Shown here: piece by piece, positions 36,101 through 46,995 of the stretch | Layout: each line of letters opens with the position of its first letter | How positions within the stretch are numbered: the first letter of the stretch is position 1 | From: Ciona intestinalis | Lineage: Eukaryota; Chordata; Ascidiacea; Phlebobranchia; Cionidae | DNA: 64,000 bases | Assembly (NCBI RefSeq): GCF_000224145.3 | Contig: NC_020176.2 | Coordinates: 558,693 to 622,692 of the forward strand | Reading direction: 5' to 3' | Made by a program: the position numbers and the translations under genes | Notes under the pieces: model-generated | Seen by the model: only the letters and a program-made list of their open reading frames with translations | Database searches by the model: none | What the model was told of the DNA's origin: nothing

Positions 36101-37121
36101 GGCACGGACCTTTAGTACCCTGCCCGAACTGCATCATATATTTAGTGTATATTTATATATGGGGACTGTAACATAAAAAGAAGAAACCAATCTTTAATTT
36201 TATGTGTCTCTTATGGCGCAGTCTGTTTTAATCATCCTTAATAAAGTAACGATGCGTTTGAAGATTGAATCTAATGAAACAAACTAACACATAGGCTGTA
36301 AATTGTGGAACAGTTTGTTTAATTTAACTTGGTGAAGCAAAAATATATTTTTATTTACTTTGAACCTGACAAGCCACATATTGTACTGACATTGGTCATA
36401 AAAGGATTGTTGTATTATGGCAAAGTGATCTGGCTTCCAGTGGCATGAAAATGAAAACCATATCCCCACCTGCCCCACCCGTGTTAGAAATAAAACAAAC
36501 ATATAAATACCGCATGTTGTAGTTTCTGTTCTTGTTGACACGAAATTATATTGTGATACTTCTGGTGATCGAACTGGCCTAAAAACTCAAGTATCAAAAA
36601 TCTTAAGCAATGAAAAGTTTCAATTTTCACCCTCTAGAATTAGCTATGCCAATCTTTTATTGGAGTTTAGCTATAATGTACCATATACCCGGTTCTATGA
36701 TAATGTCCCACAAACCACAGGATCATAATTCGATGTTTCTCGATTAATTAATAAGTGTCATAGACAAATTTTATTAGTTAGGGGGAGGGCAAACCAATTT
36801 ATATCGCTATTACAACAAGTTCCAAGCCTTTGCAATTTGTCTGGAGTAGTGATTAGTTAGGACTAGCATCTCGATGTAATGGGCTAATCTTGGCCTAAAT
36901 CCTAGGACCCATGGCATGTCACGCTGCCGGGCCTCACCCATATAGAACAAACTATTAGTTAGAATGATCCCCAAGCTGGCTTCCTTGGATGCCCGCCACT
37001 ACAAATAATACAAAAACTTCTCTTACCTTAAACTTGTATCACTGTATTTATGTAAAGTTACCGCAATCAACCCTCCTATTACAAGACCGCAGATAAATAA
37101 CAGAAACTCGTTTCTTCGCAT
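33170..37121 (-). CDS. C1GALT1: Core 1 beta-1,3-galactosyltransferase (T-synthase)
   Basis: Golgi type II membrane enzyme that transfers galactose from UDP-Gal to GalNAc-Ser/Thr, making core 1 O-glycan. Exons (minus): 37121-37027, 35911-35757, 34885-34728, 34380-34255, 33702-33480, 33295-33170. Exon 1 starts [20 protein letters not shown], a signal anchor. The catalytic part shows [22 protein letters not shown], the DxD metal/UDP site in [51 protein letters not shown] and [15 protein letters not shown]. All are typical of C1GALT1, and the order and spacing fit. The exons from 35757 onward join in frame. Exon 1 ends in phase 2 and does not fit the TTTTTAG acceptor at 35911; either a poorer acceptor at 35883 is used or a short stem exon is missed. 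The stem is short compared with human. Introns hold two MITEs and SINE fragments. Confidence 0.93.
33731..33922 (-). mobile_element. MITE in C1GALT1 intron
   Basis: Termini TTACTGTGGTGGAAGATGGG and CATCTCCCCCATGCTACTAT, 28 bp upstream (gene sense) of the exon at 33702. Confidence 0.78.
34510..34675 (-). mobile_element. SINE head and middle
   Basis: Reverse-strand match: ACAACCCATAAGAAACCACT, then the B-box region read as TTTGAACCTG. The tail is missing. Confidence 0.55.
35047..35243 (+). mobile_element. MITE in C1GALT1 intron
   Basis: Left end TATAGTAGAGTGTGGGAAGA. The right end CCTCTTACTCCACAGAACTA mixes features of the two subfamilies. Confidence 0.78.
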
Positions 37122-38556
37122 TTCATTTGTTCGCTAATCCCAACAATGCCTTTAACCCGAATGTATCAATTTACTCAGATCAGTTTTGCAATTTATAAAT
37201 CATTAACTTAACAAACAAACTAGTTGTTTGCATTGCAAGTAAACTGCATACGAACAAACAATGATGATCAGAGTAATCATATCAAACACACAAGTAATCA
37301 AAGTTAATTTCCCAGAAATGATCGCTTCCAAATGCTGCAGTTTTCAATCAACTTCTTAGAACATCAAGAAGACCTGTCTTAAAACTAAAACTTTATATTC
37401 AGATTTAACTTACTTTATGTGCATTATAGGATACACAACCTTCAATTCAATATCTGCGTAATAATAAAACCTTGTGTATGTTACAGCATTACATAACTAC
37501 TGATACAACATACCATTTGAAACAAATTTGATCGAATAGGTTTATCTCAGGGCAAATTGGAAGGAAATGAAGCATATGTTTAACTTATTGAAAATCTCAC
37601 CACACATGAGAGGATGTAATATGATAGTTTTATATATTTTCAAATTCATTCTTATGCCACTCAATCAAAATACTGCAATAACATCTTTAAATAATGTGTT
37701 TTAAACAAAACAGATCCTTAGCTTTTGCTTTCAATGCAATCTACAAACCTTTTATAATGCAGCAACAGGCAGATGCGGGTTTTGTTAAATAAATTTGGTC
37801 CAAGATTTACTGATAAGTACGGTGCGGGCAATTCCAGGGTTGGCATGCCCACCTTACCACCCCAGGTTTGGCGCCTTTGTATATAGGTGTCCTATATCAA
37901 GGCTCAAATTAACTTTAAAAAGTGTTTAGTTGAATATACAAAGTATCTTTGATATATTTATGTGTTTCATGCGAGTAGAAGATTTTTTGTATGGTTGCAA
38001 GGTAACTTATAGCAACCATAGCTGAGATTTTATAATGCGATACACCAGGAAATTGAGATTTATATAAACTTAAACATTTTATAATACACCTGAATTTGAA
38101 ATGAGAGCCATTATGACTTAATACTCAACTGTGTGAAACAAAATGGTCTTGTATTTATGAAATCACAATGTTGTATTTATTCATTAAAATCGTCAGCAAA
38201 TTTGGATACAAAAATATAATTATCACAGTTTTGGGGTAAGCACCTCTGAAAAAATATTGAACTTTTTTTTACCACCAAATTCACCTGTTTATGAATATTT
38301 TAGTAGGAATACGAACGCTAAAAAACTTTAACTAAACTACAATTACAATGTTACTGTAAAATACATTCTACTTCAAAAGGTACAAATAGAACCGTTTAGG
38401 CAAATGAATAACAATTTAGCAAAACTTGTTTGAAGTTAAAGTATTTTTATGGCAACAACATGAACTGTTGGCTACAACTACAAATAAAACTAGGCAGTCA
38501 CTCTTGCACACTTTATATGAATGCTGGAAATTAGTAAATCTATGTCCGGGTTAAAG
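37122..38556. other. Intergenic region upstream of C1GALT1
   Basis: AT-rich sequence holding the presumed C1GALT1 promoter and 5' UTR. No conserved element, TATA box or coding exon could be identified with confidence. Confidence 0.5.
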
Positions 38557-38826
38557 CAGTGCTTCTTAATGGGTTGTAATGGTTAAACCTATGTTGCCAT
38601 ATGTTTACAAAACTTTTTATTGTTTTGTAAAATAACAGGTAAAATTTGTTTAACAATGTCATTTATACTGTTTCGAAATGGCAAATTGTAATTTGGTTGT
38701 TTGCCTACTACAGTGGTTCACATAACATGTTGACTGTTTTTCCAAAAAAACATTTTCAATTAGGGTGCCAGGGCTATTGTTTCATGCTTGATATTTAAGT
38801 TGCAAAAAAAAAATTAAAAAGCACTG
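38557..38826. mobile_element. Small hAT-like element
   Basis: 270 bp bounded by CAGTGCTTCTTAA and its near-inverse TTAAAAAGCACTG. The flanks GGTTAAAG (38549-38556) and GTTTAAAG (38827-38834) match at 7 of 8 bases, as expected of an aged 8-bp hAT target duplication. It has no coding capacity. Confidence 0.65.
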
Positions 38827-38927
38827 GTTTAAAGAAAACTAAATACAAAAATTGAAGACAACATTAACAACTTACGCAATTAAGTATTACAACATATTTA
38901 TGCATTATATAATGCAATGTTATCAAT

Positions 38928-38933
38928 TTTAAT
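38928..38933 (-). terminator. Candidate polyadenylation signal of PCM1
   Basis: ATTAAA variant on the minus strand about 145 nt after the PCM1 stop codon. It is the best hexamer I see before the hAT-like element. Confidence 0.35.
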
Positions 38934-39075
38934 AGGTCTGTACTTATGATGGCACTGTGGCGTATTGGAATGCAAATAGTGACAAGTTCTGGCTTAAAAC
39001 ATACTTGGCAACTTTAAAAACAGAACTCAACATGTTTGTACGTACAATTGGTTAGTATGGCAACTCATAGAAATC

Positions 39076-42000
39076 TTATTCTTCAACTTGTTTATCGTTT
39101 ATCTCAGGTGTTTCAACATTTTCCTTTTCGTTGTCGGAAGTATATTCTGAAAATATATTTTATATTATAACTTGCATACGGTTAAATTTAATAAATATTT
39201 GGGCATGGTTGTCACAAGCATAAAGTTATATAGTAGGGTGGGAAAAGATGGGACACCTTATCATTCTATTCTCCCGTCCGATTTGGTAGTAAACAAAGAA
39301 CATTCAAAGAATTATGAAACCATATCCTCACAACTCTCATAGACCGTTGTTAATTGTTTAAAACTTGATCAGGATATTGGGATTTTATGTGCTAAAGGTG
39401 TCCCATCTTCCCCCACCCTACTATAGTTAAAAAAATCAGAAACAACATCTGTCATGACTGCTAGAAATAAAAACTGTGAAATTATTTTTAAGAGCTGTTT
39501 TTTAAGGGGAATCAAAGCTGGTGATTTTAAATTGTTGTAATTTGTAATACTTGAACAACTGCTATCAATCATTAAAGCAAATGGTTTGGTTACAAATATT
39601 ACCTTCTTCTTCTTTTTCCTCAAGTTCATCTTTTTCTTTCTCTTCTTCATTTGAAACTTCAACAAACTGAGTGGGGAGTGGTATGCTATCTTTATGTGAG
39701 AGTGTTGGGACATCACCTTGGGCCAAGTTTGAGACATTACCCTGATTGGAGCTTGCTAGAAAGCCAGCTTCTAAATTAAACGAATAAGGAATTAGTTAAT
39801 CTACAAAGCTACAAATGCCGATGACTGTACGTGCATTATAATCTCCTAATATCATAACACACAATAAGCAAATAAAAGCAACGCTGTAAAAATGGGCCAT
39901 GGAACATTTTACTGAACAAAACCAGACATTTCTAAACATAAATATTTCTAAACCTAACAGGATATGAAGAGATTTCTAACTTAAGTTTGCAACAATCATA
40001 TTTATCATCACCCACCTTTCTGCATTGCAGCTTGTTGTATAGATGTTGATACCTCAGCTTCATTATATTCATATTCCTCCCCTGAACCCATCTCCTCATC
40101 CTCACCACTACCATAACTTGTAAGGGGTTTCGTTTCACTCACTGATAAGTCAACTACCACAGAATCTATAAGTGGATATTGTAAAGTTTATGGTTGGGTT
40201 TATTTCCACATCAGCACAACCACATGGTTACAATGAATGACCAACAAGGACGTACAGAATAATATTTTTTTCCCACACTTTAACAATAACACACTGGTAA
40301 CCAACAACATATACATAAACCCCAACTTACCAGTGTTTCCAGCTACATTTTCATCAGCTACAGATTCCTCTTCACTCAGCGATGACAAATTATTTTCACT
40401 TGATTTTGTGGCATCACTTTTAACTGAATCTTTATCGGAATCATCACCAGAGTTGGATGAATCACTGCTGCTATCATCTATCTGCAGGGGTAGAATTATC
40501 ATTATCATTAGATGAATGCTTATTTTTAAAATTTGAGAAAAAAGAGGTTTTGAGCAAATGGAAAAATTAAATAGCAGCTGCAGACCTCAATTAACCATGT
40601 GGGCACAGTTGCATCAGTTAAACCATTCGATCTTTGTAATCAGTGGCGCAGCCTGGGGGTCACGACCCCCCCTTTTAAACCAAAAAAAAAATTTTTTTGA
40701 ACATTTTTTTATTAAACCTTTCCCCACCCCCTTATTTTTTCTGGCTGCGCCACTGAGTGTAAAACAGTAGCTTTACATTTAATAGCCAACTGCACAACAC
40801 AAATCCACCCAACCCTCACAATCACCTCCTTCCTTGCTCCCTCATCCTCCTCTTTCCTCCTGCTCATCTCCTTCATCATGAGAGCGAATGCAAGCTCATT
40901 AAAGAGGACCTCGGACACATCAATCACAAGGTCCTCCCCTATTTGATCCAAAGATAATCCCAGATACTTCCCTGTGCAATCCAAGAGGATGGTCGTCAGT
41001 TGGATGCGGAATTGATCCGGAAGATTCTCCCATGTTAATCCTGATAAAGATGGTTGATGGTTAGTCATTACAACATAGAAAGAGGATTCTTCACGGGCAC
41101 CCACTACTTAATCTTAATTGATGCAATAAAATAAACCCTGTAACTTAAAACTGGATAAGAATGATGTGAACAGTTTAAAGTTGATTTTTACTTTGCTCTT
41201 GTCAAAACTTGATAGCGATACTAAGATAACTTTTTATTTTAATAATAGATCACAATATAACTGTAAAAACCATTTTCAAACGTAATATTCGAAAATAATT
41301 CTTTTTTTTTTCAACAAAACAACCTTTAAAAGGTTTTACCGAGTAAAGGTGAACACTTCACAACGCCTATTTGCATTCCTCAACCCTTAAAAATATAAAA
41401 TAAATGTTCTATATATATATTGTTTAAGTATGTCTAACAAAACAGCCACAAACCTTGAGAGGTAACACGTCCAAAGTATTCGACTTCAAACAAACCAACA
41501 ATATAAGAACACAACTCCTTCATTTTATCCATTGTACAAATCTCTTCATTGTTTTTCATCATTGGGATTATCTATAAGAAAAATACCAGCTGTTCGGAAA
41601 GTCACTGTACACTTGCTTAATAACAGACATGTTTTAGTACACTTAAAGAATCCAGGAGGTAAATATGAATGACAATTATAAATAATGTTGAAAGTGACCT
41701 CCGTTAGCACCAATACAGGCTTGGACCTTTATTTTGTTCTAAATACTATAATTAGTAAATACAAAAAAATAAGAACAGTGCACGGTGGCTTTCTGAACAC
41801 CGGTATATGATTTAAAGACAAATATCAAGTCATGTTGTTGAACATATAATTTTGTTTGTCACCAAACTTTAAAAAAAAATTCACAAAATTAAATTTGGGC
41901 AAATTCTTAACCAGTTAACAACTGCATTCTTTTATTAGTAACGTAAATAAGCAAAACTTTTATTTGGCAGTGGCTTAAATTGGACCACATGTCAGAATTC

Positions 42001-45000
42001 CACAGTGTAGTTTACACAGCCCCAATGTTGTAATAGGCTACCCATATTACAACTCATGCATAATTTATGCTACTACAATGTTACAAACACTTAAGTTGTT
42101 TAAAAGGTAAACTAGATTTATTTATTAACTTGTTTATCACACATGTTAATAACTTGATACCTTTGCCATTATTCCCTTAATACAGGTGTCGATTCGTTTC
42201 GCATCAATTTTGTTTAGTCTTTCCACCCGAGACACATAATCACGATTTCCAACGTTTGTATTTGTTGGTTCCTTCTCTTCTTGTTTCATTCTCTCCATCT
42301 CTCTAACCTTCTGCATGGCTTCATCCAGATAAACCACCGTGCTTCCAAGGTAGTCGGTTGCAAAAGGGTTTGTAGCGTCATCATCAATTGAGGGAATGGG
42401 GGTCGAAAGTTCGCTACCACTTGAAACATCGAGTGCGTAATCGTAACGTAACGTCGCCCCCGTTGTGGGCATGCTGGCTGCAAAAGAAAACGTTATTATT
42501 ATACACATGCATTCATAAACCCCATGCTTTTTAAAATCTAGGGGAGGTAAGGACAGTTTTACAGAAAATTCCAAGGTTGGTCTGCCTATAATATAACCAC
42601 ACAAGACTCTTATGTTAGAGTACAATCTTGCTTAAATCTTGCTTTTAGTTTTCAAAAAATGTAGTAAATGTCTGATTTGATTACAAATAGCCAAATAGGT
42701 TTATACTTTCCCTTAAAAAATCTAGTAATTGCTGACAACCATGATCAAAAATATATATATATATATATTTTTTTTTTCTTTTACTGTTTTAATATTCCAA
42801 ATAAGTTAAAACTTACGCCCGTTATTATCATCACTCTGAACCATACTTTCGCTTGGTGTGTTCTCAGAATAATTTCCAACTTCTTCGCATAAACCACCTG
42901 TTTATAAAGGGTGGAGGGAAATAACTTTACCACGTAATTTTTAAGAAAAAAATAATATAAAACTTGATTAGAAGTACAATAGGAACCCCTTTTGATTATT
43001 ATTAGAAATACAATAGTATCAACTTTAATCTTATCAAAATAAATAAATTTAGGCAAGGCTAATAGGCTCTAATATAATAACTGGACAATGTTGGTTACAA
43101 AACCTTCAGTAATAGTATACATGGTAGCAATAGCAGTGAAAAATGGATTATTATGGCAGATGTTTTTAGATCTAGTTAATAATATGCCAATGTGGCTAGC
43201 TTAATACAGATAAAATTCACATTTGAAGTTCTCATACAACAGTATAACATATATTTGATGTTTGCACAAAGTTTTACTATGGGGACCATGAGATTGTTGA
43301 GACAATATGAAATAGGGAGTTGAAGTTTATATACCTGTCTTTCTGATGCTTTTCCTTGCTCTTGGAGACTCAGTAAGATATCCACTTACAATGTCACGTA
43401 CAACATACAAGCAGTGTTGTCGCAAGTAATCACTGTTAAGTTGCTGCAACTCACGGAATAATTCGATCAGGAAATGCGGCCGACACTCATTTTGTGAAAT
43501 AAGTGCAGCAGCTTCGGAATATATTGTATCGCGCAGTCCTTCAAATAAAGGGTTGCTTGCAGATTCATTGCCAAGATTTTCAACCGTCTGAAAGAAAAAT
43601 AATTTGCCTAAAAATAAGATACGATTTCAGTGTTAGATTGATTTTTTATTTAATTTTAGTGCCATCTGCAAGGAAGGCATGCCATGTAACGTGGGATTTA
43701 GGCCAATTAATCCATCACTACAGTTGGTTTAACATATAAACAATAACAATGTGCGGTGTGAATATACGAACTATACATAAAAATAGAGTAACCACCTGTG
43801 AGATAAATGCAAATCTAAACTTGAAGTAATATACAATATGTATTACACACTACAGCAATAAACATGTTGTGAAATCGTGTACACAGTTTTACTAACCTCA
43901 GTTTTAACTTTTTTATTGTTGTTGTTCATCTCTGGTTGTTTTTCTTTCACAATCGCATTCGGAAGTTTTGACGATCGATTTAAATTAACCTTCCTCTCCA
44001 CAGTAGCTTGTGGGCTAGCTTGCTGTTTATTTGCTCTTGGGGAAAACTGCTGAAGATTGGTTGGCTTTTGGTAATACATGGGTGACCTTGTCATGCTTCG
44101 AGCACTATACCTCATTGGGTTTGTCTCTTCATAATGGCCAGTATTCCAACCAAATGATCTCGACAACCCATATATAAGATCTACATTGGGATGATCACTT
44201 TGCATCTTATTAAGCTTCTGCTGAAGGACAGTGATGTTTTTCTGGCAAGCAAATATCTGGGCTGAGCAGTTATCCAACTGGTAGATAATAAAGTCTGGCG
44301 ATATTCCATAAGAGACAGAATTCCCATCAAAACCATTTCGAACACTTATTGTGTTTTGCAGAAGGCCAGATAGTGATCGTTGATCATCCATCAAAATCTT
44401 CAGCATCTTTGTATTTCTTTCCAATGCATCCCATAATTCAAATGCCACATTCTCCCATGGTTCATCTGCATGTTCATCTACACCAAATTGTTTATAACTC
44501 TCATCAAGAAATGATTCGTACGCTTCATACTCGTTGGATGTTTCAAACTGGGTTTGTGTCCCTTGGTTGCTTCTTTCCATCCACTGCTGCGAGAAGTCAC
44601 ACACCTGTCTATCATCTTGAACAGAAAAACTTTGATTTTCCATCTCCGACACAGAACTTGCAGAACTAGAACCCCAGGTTGCCGTAGTTTTCTGTGTCGT
44701 GCCGTCCAAACTTGAGGATCTCAAATTATCAATTAAGTTCCTTATGTTTGTTTCATTAAGACTCATCGGTGGTCGGATATCGCTTGTAACATCTTCCTTT
44801 GGTTCTTCTTCTTCCTTTATTGATTCAGCCACGTTATACTCTGATCCTTGGCTTTCTTTAATTAAAGCTTCGAGCTCTGCCCGACGCTGGGACAGCTCCT
44901 GTAGAAGCAACTGCTGTCTCTTCATCTCCCAGTTCAAAGCAGAAGCTGATTCATTAACTTCTTGTTCAACCTCTTCACGTGGACTCACTTTGACCGGAGT

Positions 45001-45786
45001 AATTTGCGAAACATTTGCATTACCTACATCATGGCGTTCAATGTAATATTGAGACTTTGATGGCGTGCTGCTGCGTGACGTCTGTGTAACCCCTTCACCA
45101 TAACCAATACTTCTTTCTAAATCTTGTTTCTTTCCAATAACTTTAACAATAGGCAATGGTGAGGCCAAAGCAGGGTTTTGATAAAATCTTTCTTCTGAAT
45201 ATTCAGTGTTTTGAATTAGATCTCGCTGAGACTGTTTCTTCGCATCACTGTGGTCAGACTTTTGCATTTCTTCTTCCAACGAAGCATTTAAATGTTCCAT
45301 TTGGTCAATATCCCTCAGTAAATTACGAACAACAGAATTCAATTCATCCAACTTCTCATTTACTGGTCGAGAACAATCATTGAAACTTTCGCCCAATTCC
45401 ACTATCTTCTGTCCACTTTTATCATGGGAGCTCACCACATCTGCATCACCAGCTTCTTGCACAACTTTAATCAAATCTTGCAGCTTAGTTATTTTACTCT
45501 TCGCAGCTTGAAGTCTGCTTAACTTCTCTTTCAACTCATTCTCAGCGGCATAATCTAACTCAGAATATTGTTGTTGAGCTTTTAATAGTTGTCTCTGCCT
45601 CTCCTGCAAAGCACGAAGCTCATGCTGTTGTTCCATCATCTTCTGTATAAGTTCCTGCTTCTTACGATTTTCCTGTAACACTTGAAACATTTCCAATTCT
45701 TCTTCTCCACCGATAGGATACATCTTGTCACCAAAAGACAATCCTTGATGATAAGAATGATCGTTCAATGCACCAGCATTTGCCAT
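39076..45786 (-). CDS. PCM1: Pericentriolar material 1 homologue
   Basis: Scaffold of centriolar satellites, needed for delivery of centrosome and cilium proteins. Ten exons (minus): 45786-43897, 43587-43335, 42897-42817, 42477-42161, 41571-41454, 41040-40826, 40481-40331, 40165-40016, 39770-39603, 39146-39076. They total 3,414 nt, giving 1,137 aa with every phase consistent. Residues 1-120 are Glu/Gln/Lys-rich coiled coil (FQVLQENRKKQELIQKMMEQ). Residues ~405-560 carry the PCM1-type block around YKQFGVDEHADEPW and WDALERNTKML. Exon 2 carries the most diagnostic stretch, FEGLRDTIYSEAAALISQNE then RPHFLIELFRELQQLN. The C-terminus is acidic and Ser-rich. The start AAAATGGC has a good context. 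Human PCM1 is about 2,000 aa; this version lacks much of the N-terminal part. Exon 1 alone encodes 630 residues. Confidence 0.95.
39229..39425 (+). mobile_element. MITE in the last PCM1 intron
   Basis: Termini TATAGTAGGGTGGGAAAAGA and CATCTTCCCCCACCCTACTA. This is the rightmost member of the family in the window. Confidence 0.88.
40641..40755. mobile_element. 115-bp hAT-like MITE in a PCM1 intron
   Basis: Perfect 13-bp terminal inverted repeat CAGTGGCGCAGCC / GGCTGCGCCACTG around a low-complexity core rich in C, A and T runs. No clear 8-bp target duplication is visible, so the superfamily is inferred from the CAGTGG end only. Confidence 0.7.
42748..42778. repeat. AT dinucleotide and T-run microsatellite
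   Basis: A run of AT repeats followed by a T tract, in a PCM1 intron, just downstream (gene sense) of the donor at 42817. Confidence 0.8.
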
Positions 45787-46995
45787 TTTTATGAAGGTAA
45801 TTATAAAGCAACAAATATTACTTCATCTGTTCAATAATAATTAATTTATAAGTTTAACCAGTCTGCAGAATATGGCCGTTCCTTTTATTTATTATTTTAT
45901 TACAGATTTTGTTCACCGTTTAATTAATTAGCGTTCGTGGTAAAACTTTTTGTGTGCAGCATAATTAAAATTTTGTAAACAAATCGTGCATGTACGATGT
46001 ACCTGCCATACTCTGCACACTGGACAAAACACAAAGGCCACACCGTATTACTTAATGCGACTGGGATTATATTAAGAAGTTTTGGTCCAGAAACTAATTC
46101 CGATATTCAGTTTGGAATTTTCGCAGTTCAAAAATGCAACACAAAACTAGCAGTCGGTTAAAATGAGAAAATTCCCGTAAAAATACATACACTGCTAGTT
46201 CAGATAGGGTACTTAAAACCTAGCCACTATATCATTTTTAACTTAAAACTGCCAATATACTTTGTTTACCTCGTCGTACTTTTGTTGTTTATAGCGGTTT
46301 AACGTTCGCGCTTTTACAAAAATATTGACAGTTGATTTACAGTGTTGCCCAACTATTTCCCAATGGTTAAAGCAACTAGATTTCTATATCAGACATTTTA
46401 TTATTTTACATACATGTAAATTTAAAGTTACTTATCAAATAATATGACGCAAAGTTGCTGCTACAATACCATCCTTTTTACGAGCTAACGTATTTTTAAA
46501 TAATGCTGGAAACACTGCAATAATCTGTTGCGCCACCGTCTGGTAAACATAAACCAAACTATACAACCAGAAGATGCTACATTTAAATATTTATATGCTA
46601 AACAACACACCTTATTATTTTATTGCTCAAAGCAAAGAACTTTGTTCTGCTTAAACGCATGTGCACATTTTCAAAGAAACCACAACCATAATAAGCTTCT
46701 AATTTTAATCACAGAATTAGAGTGCAGTGCACTATAGACTATATTGACAGAAAATCAAATAATCAAACATTACCCTGTGGTACTTCACACAAACAATACT
46801 AAAACTGAACAGCATTCCATGGTGGCATCTAATGCTAAATAATTACTTACGGAAAAAAAACTAAAGCATGTAACATCCTGCGTCTAAAATTATTAGGAAC
46901 ATACATCATTTGTAACTTCTATGAATTGACAAATATGCCTGATCGACTAACAACCAAATTAAGCATTATTTCATTTGCAAACAAGTTTAAAGTTA
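45787..46995. other. Intergenic region between PCM1 and the first P450
   Basis: It holds the presumed PCM1 promoter and 5' UTR and the 3' flank of the first P450. It is AT-rich with no recognised coding sequence or repeat. AATAAA read on the minus strand near 46618 is a distant candidate signal for the P450. Confidence 0.45.

Noticed and set aside
44349..45046. Plus-strand frames opposite PCM1 exon 1
   Set aside because: Antisense shadows of a long coiled-coil exon with skewed codon use.
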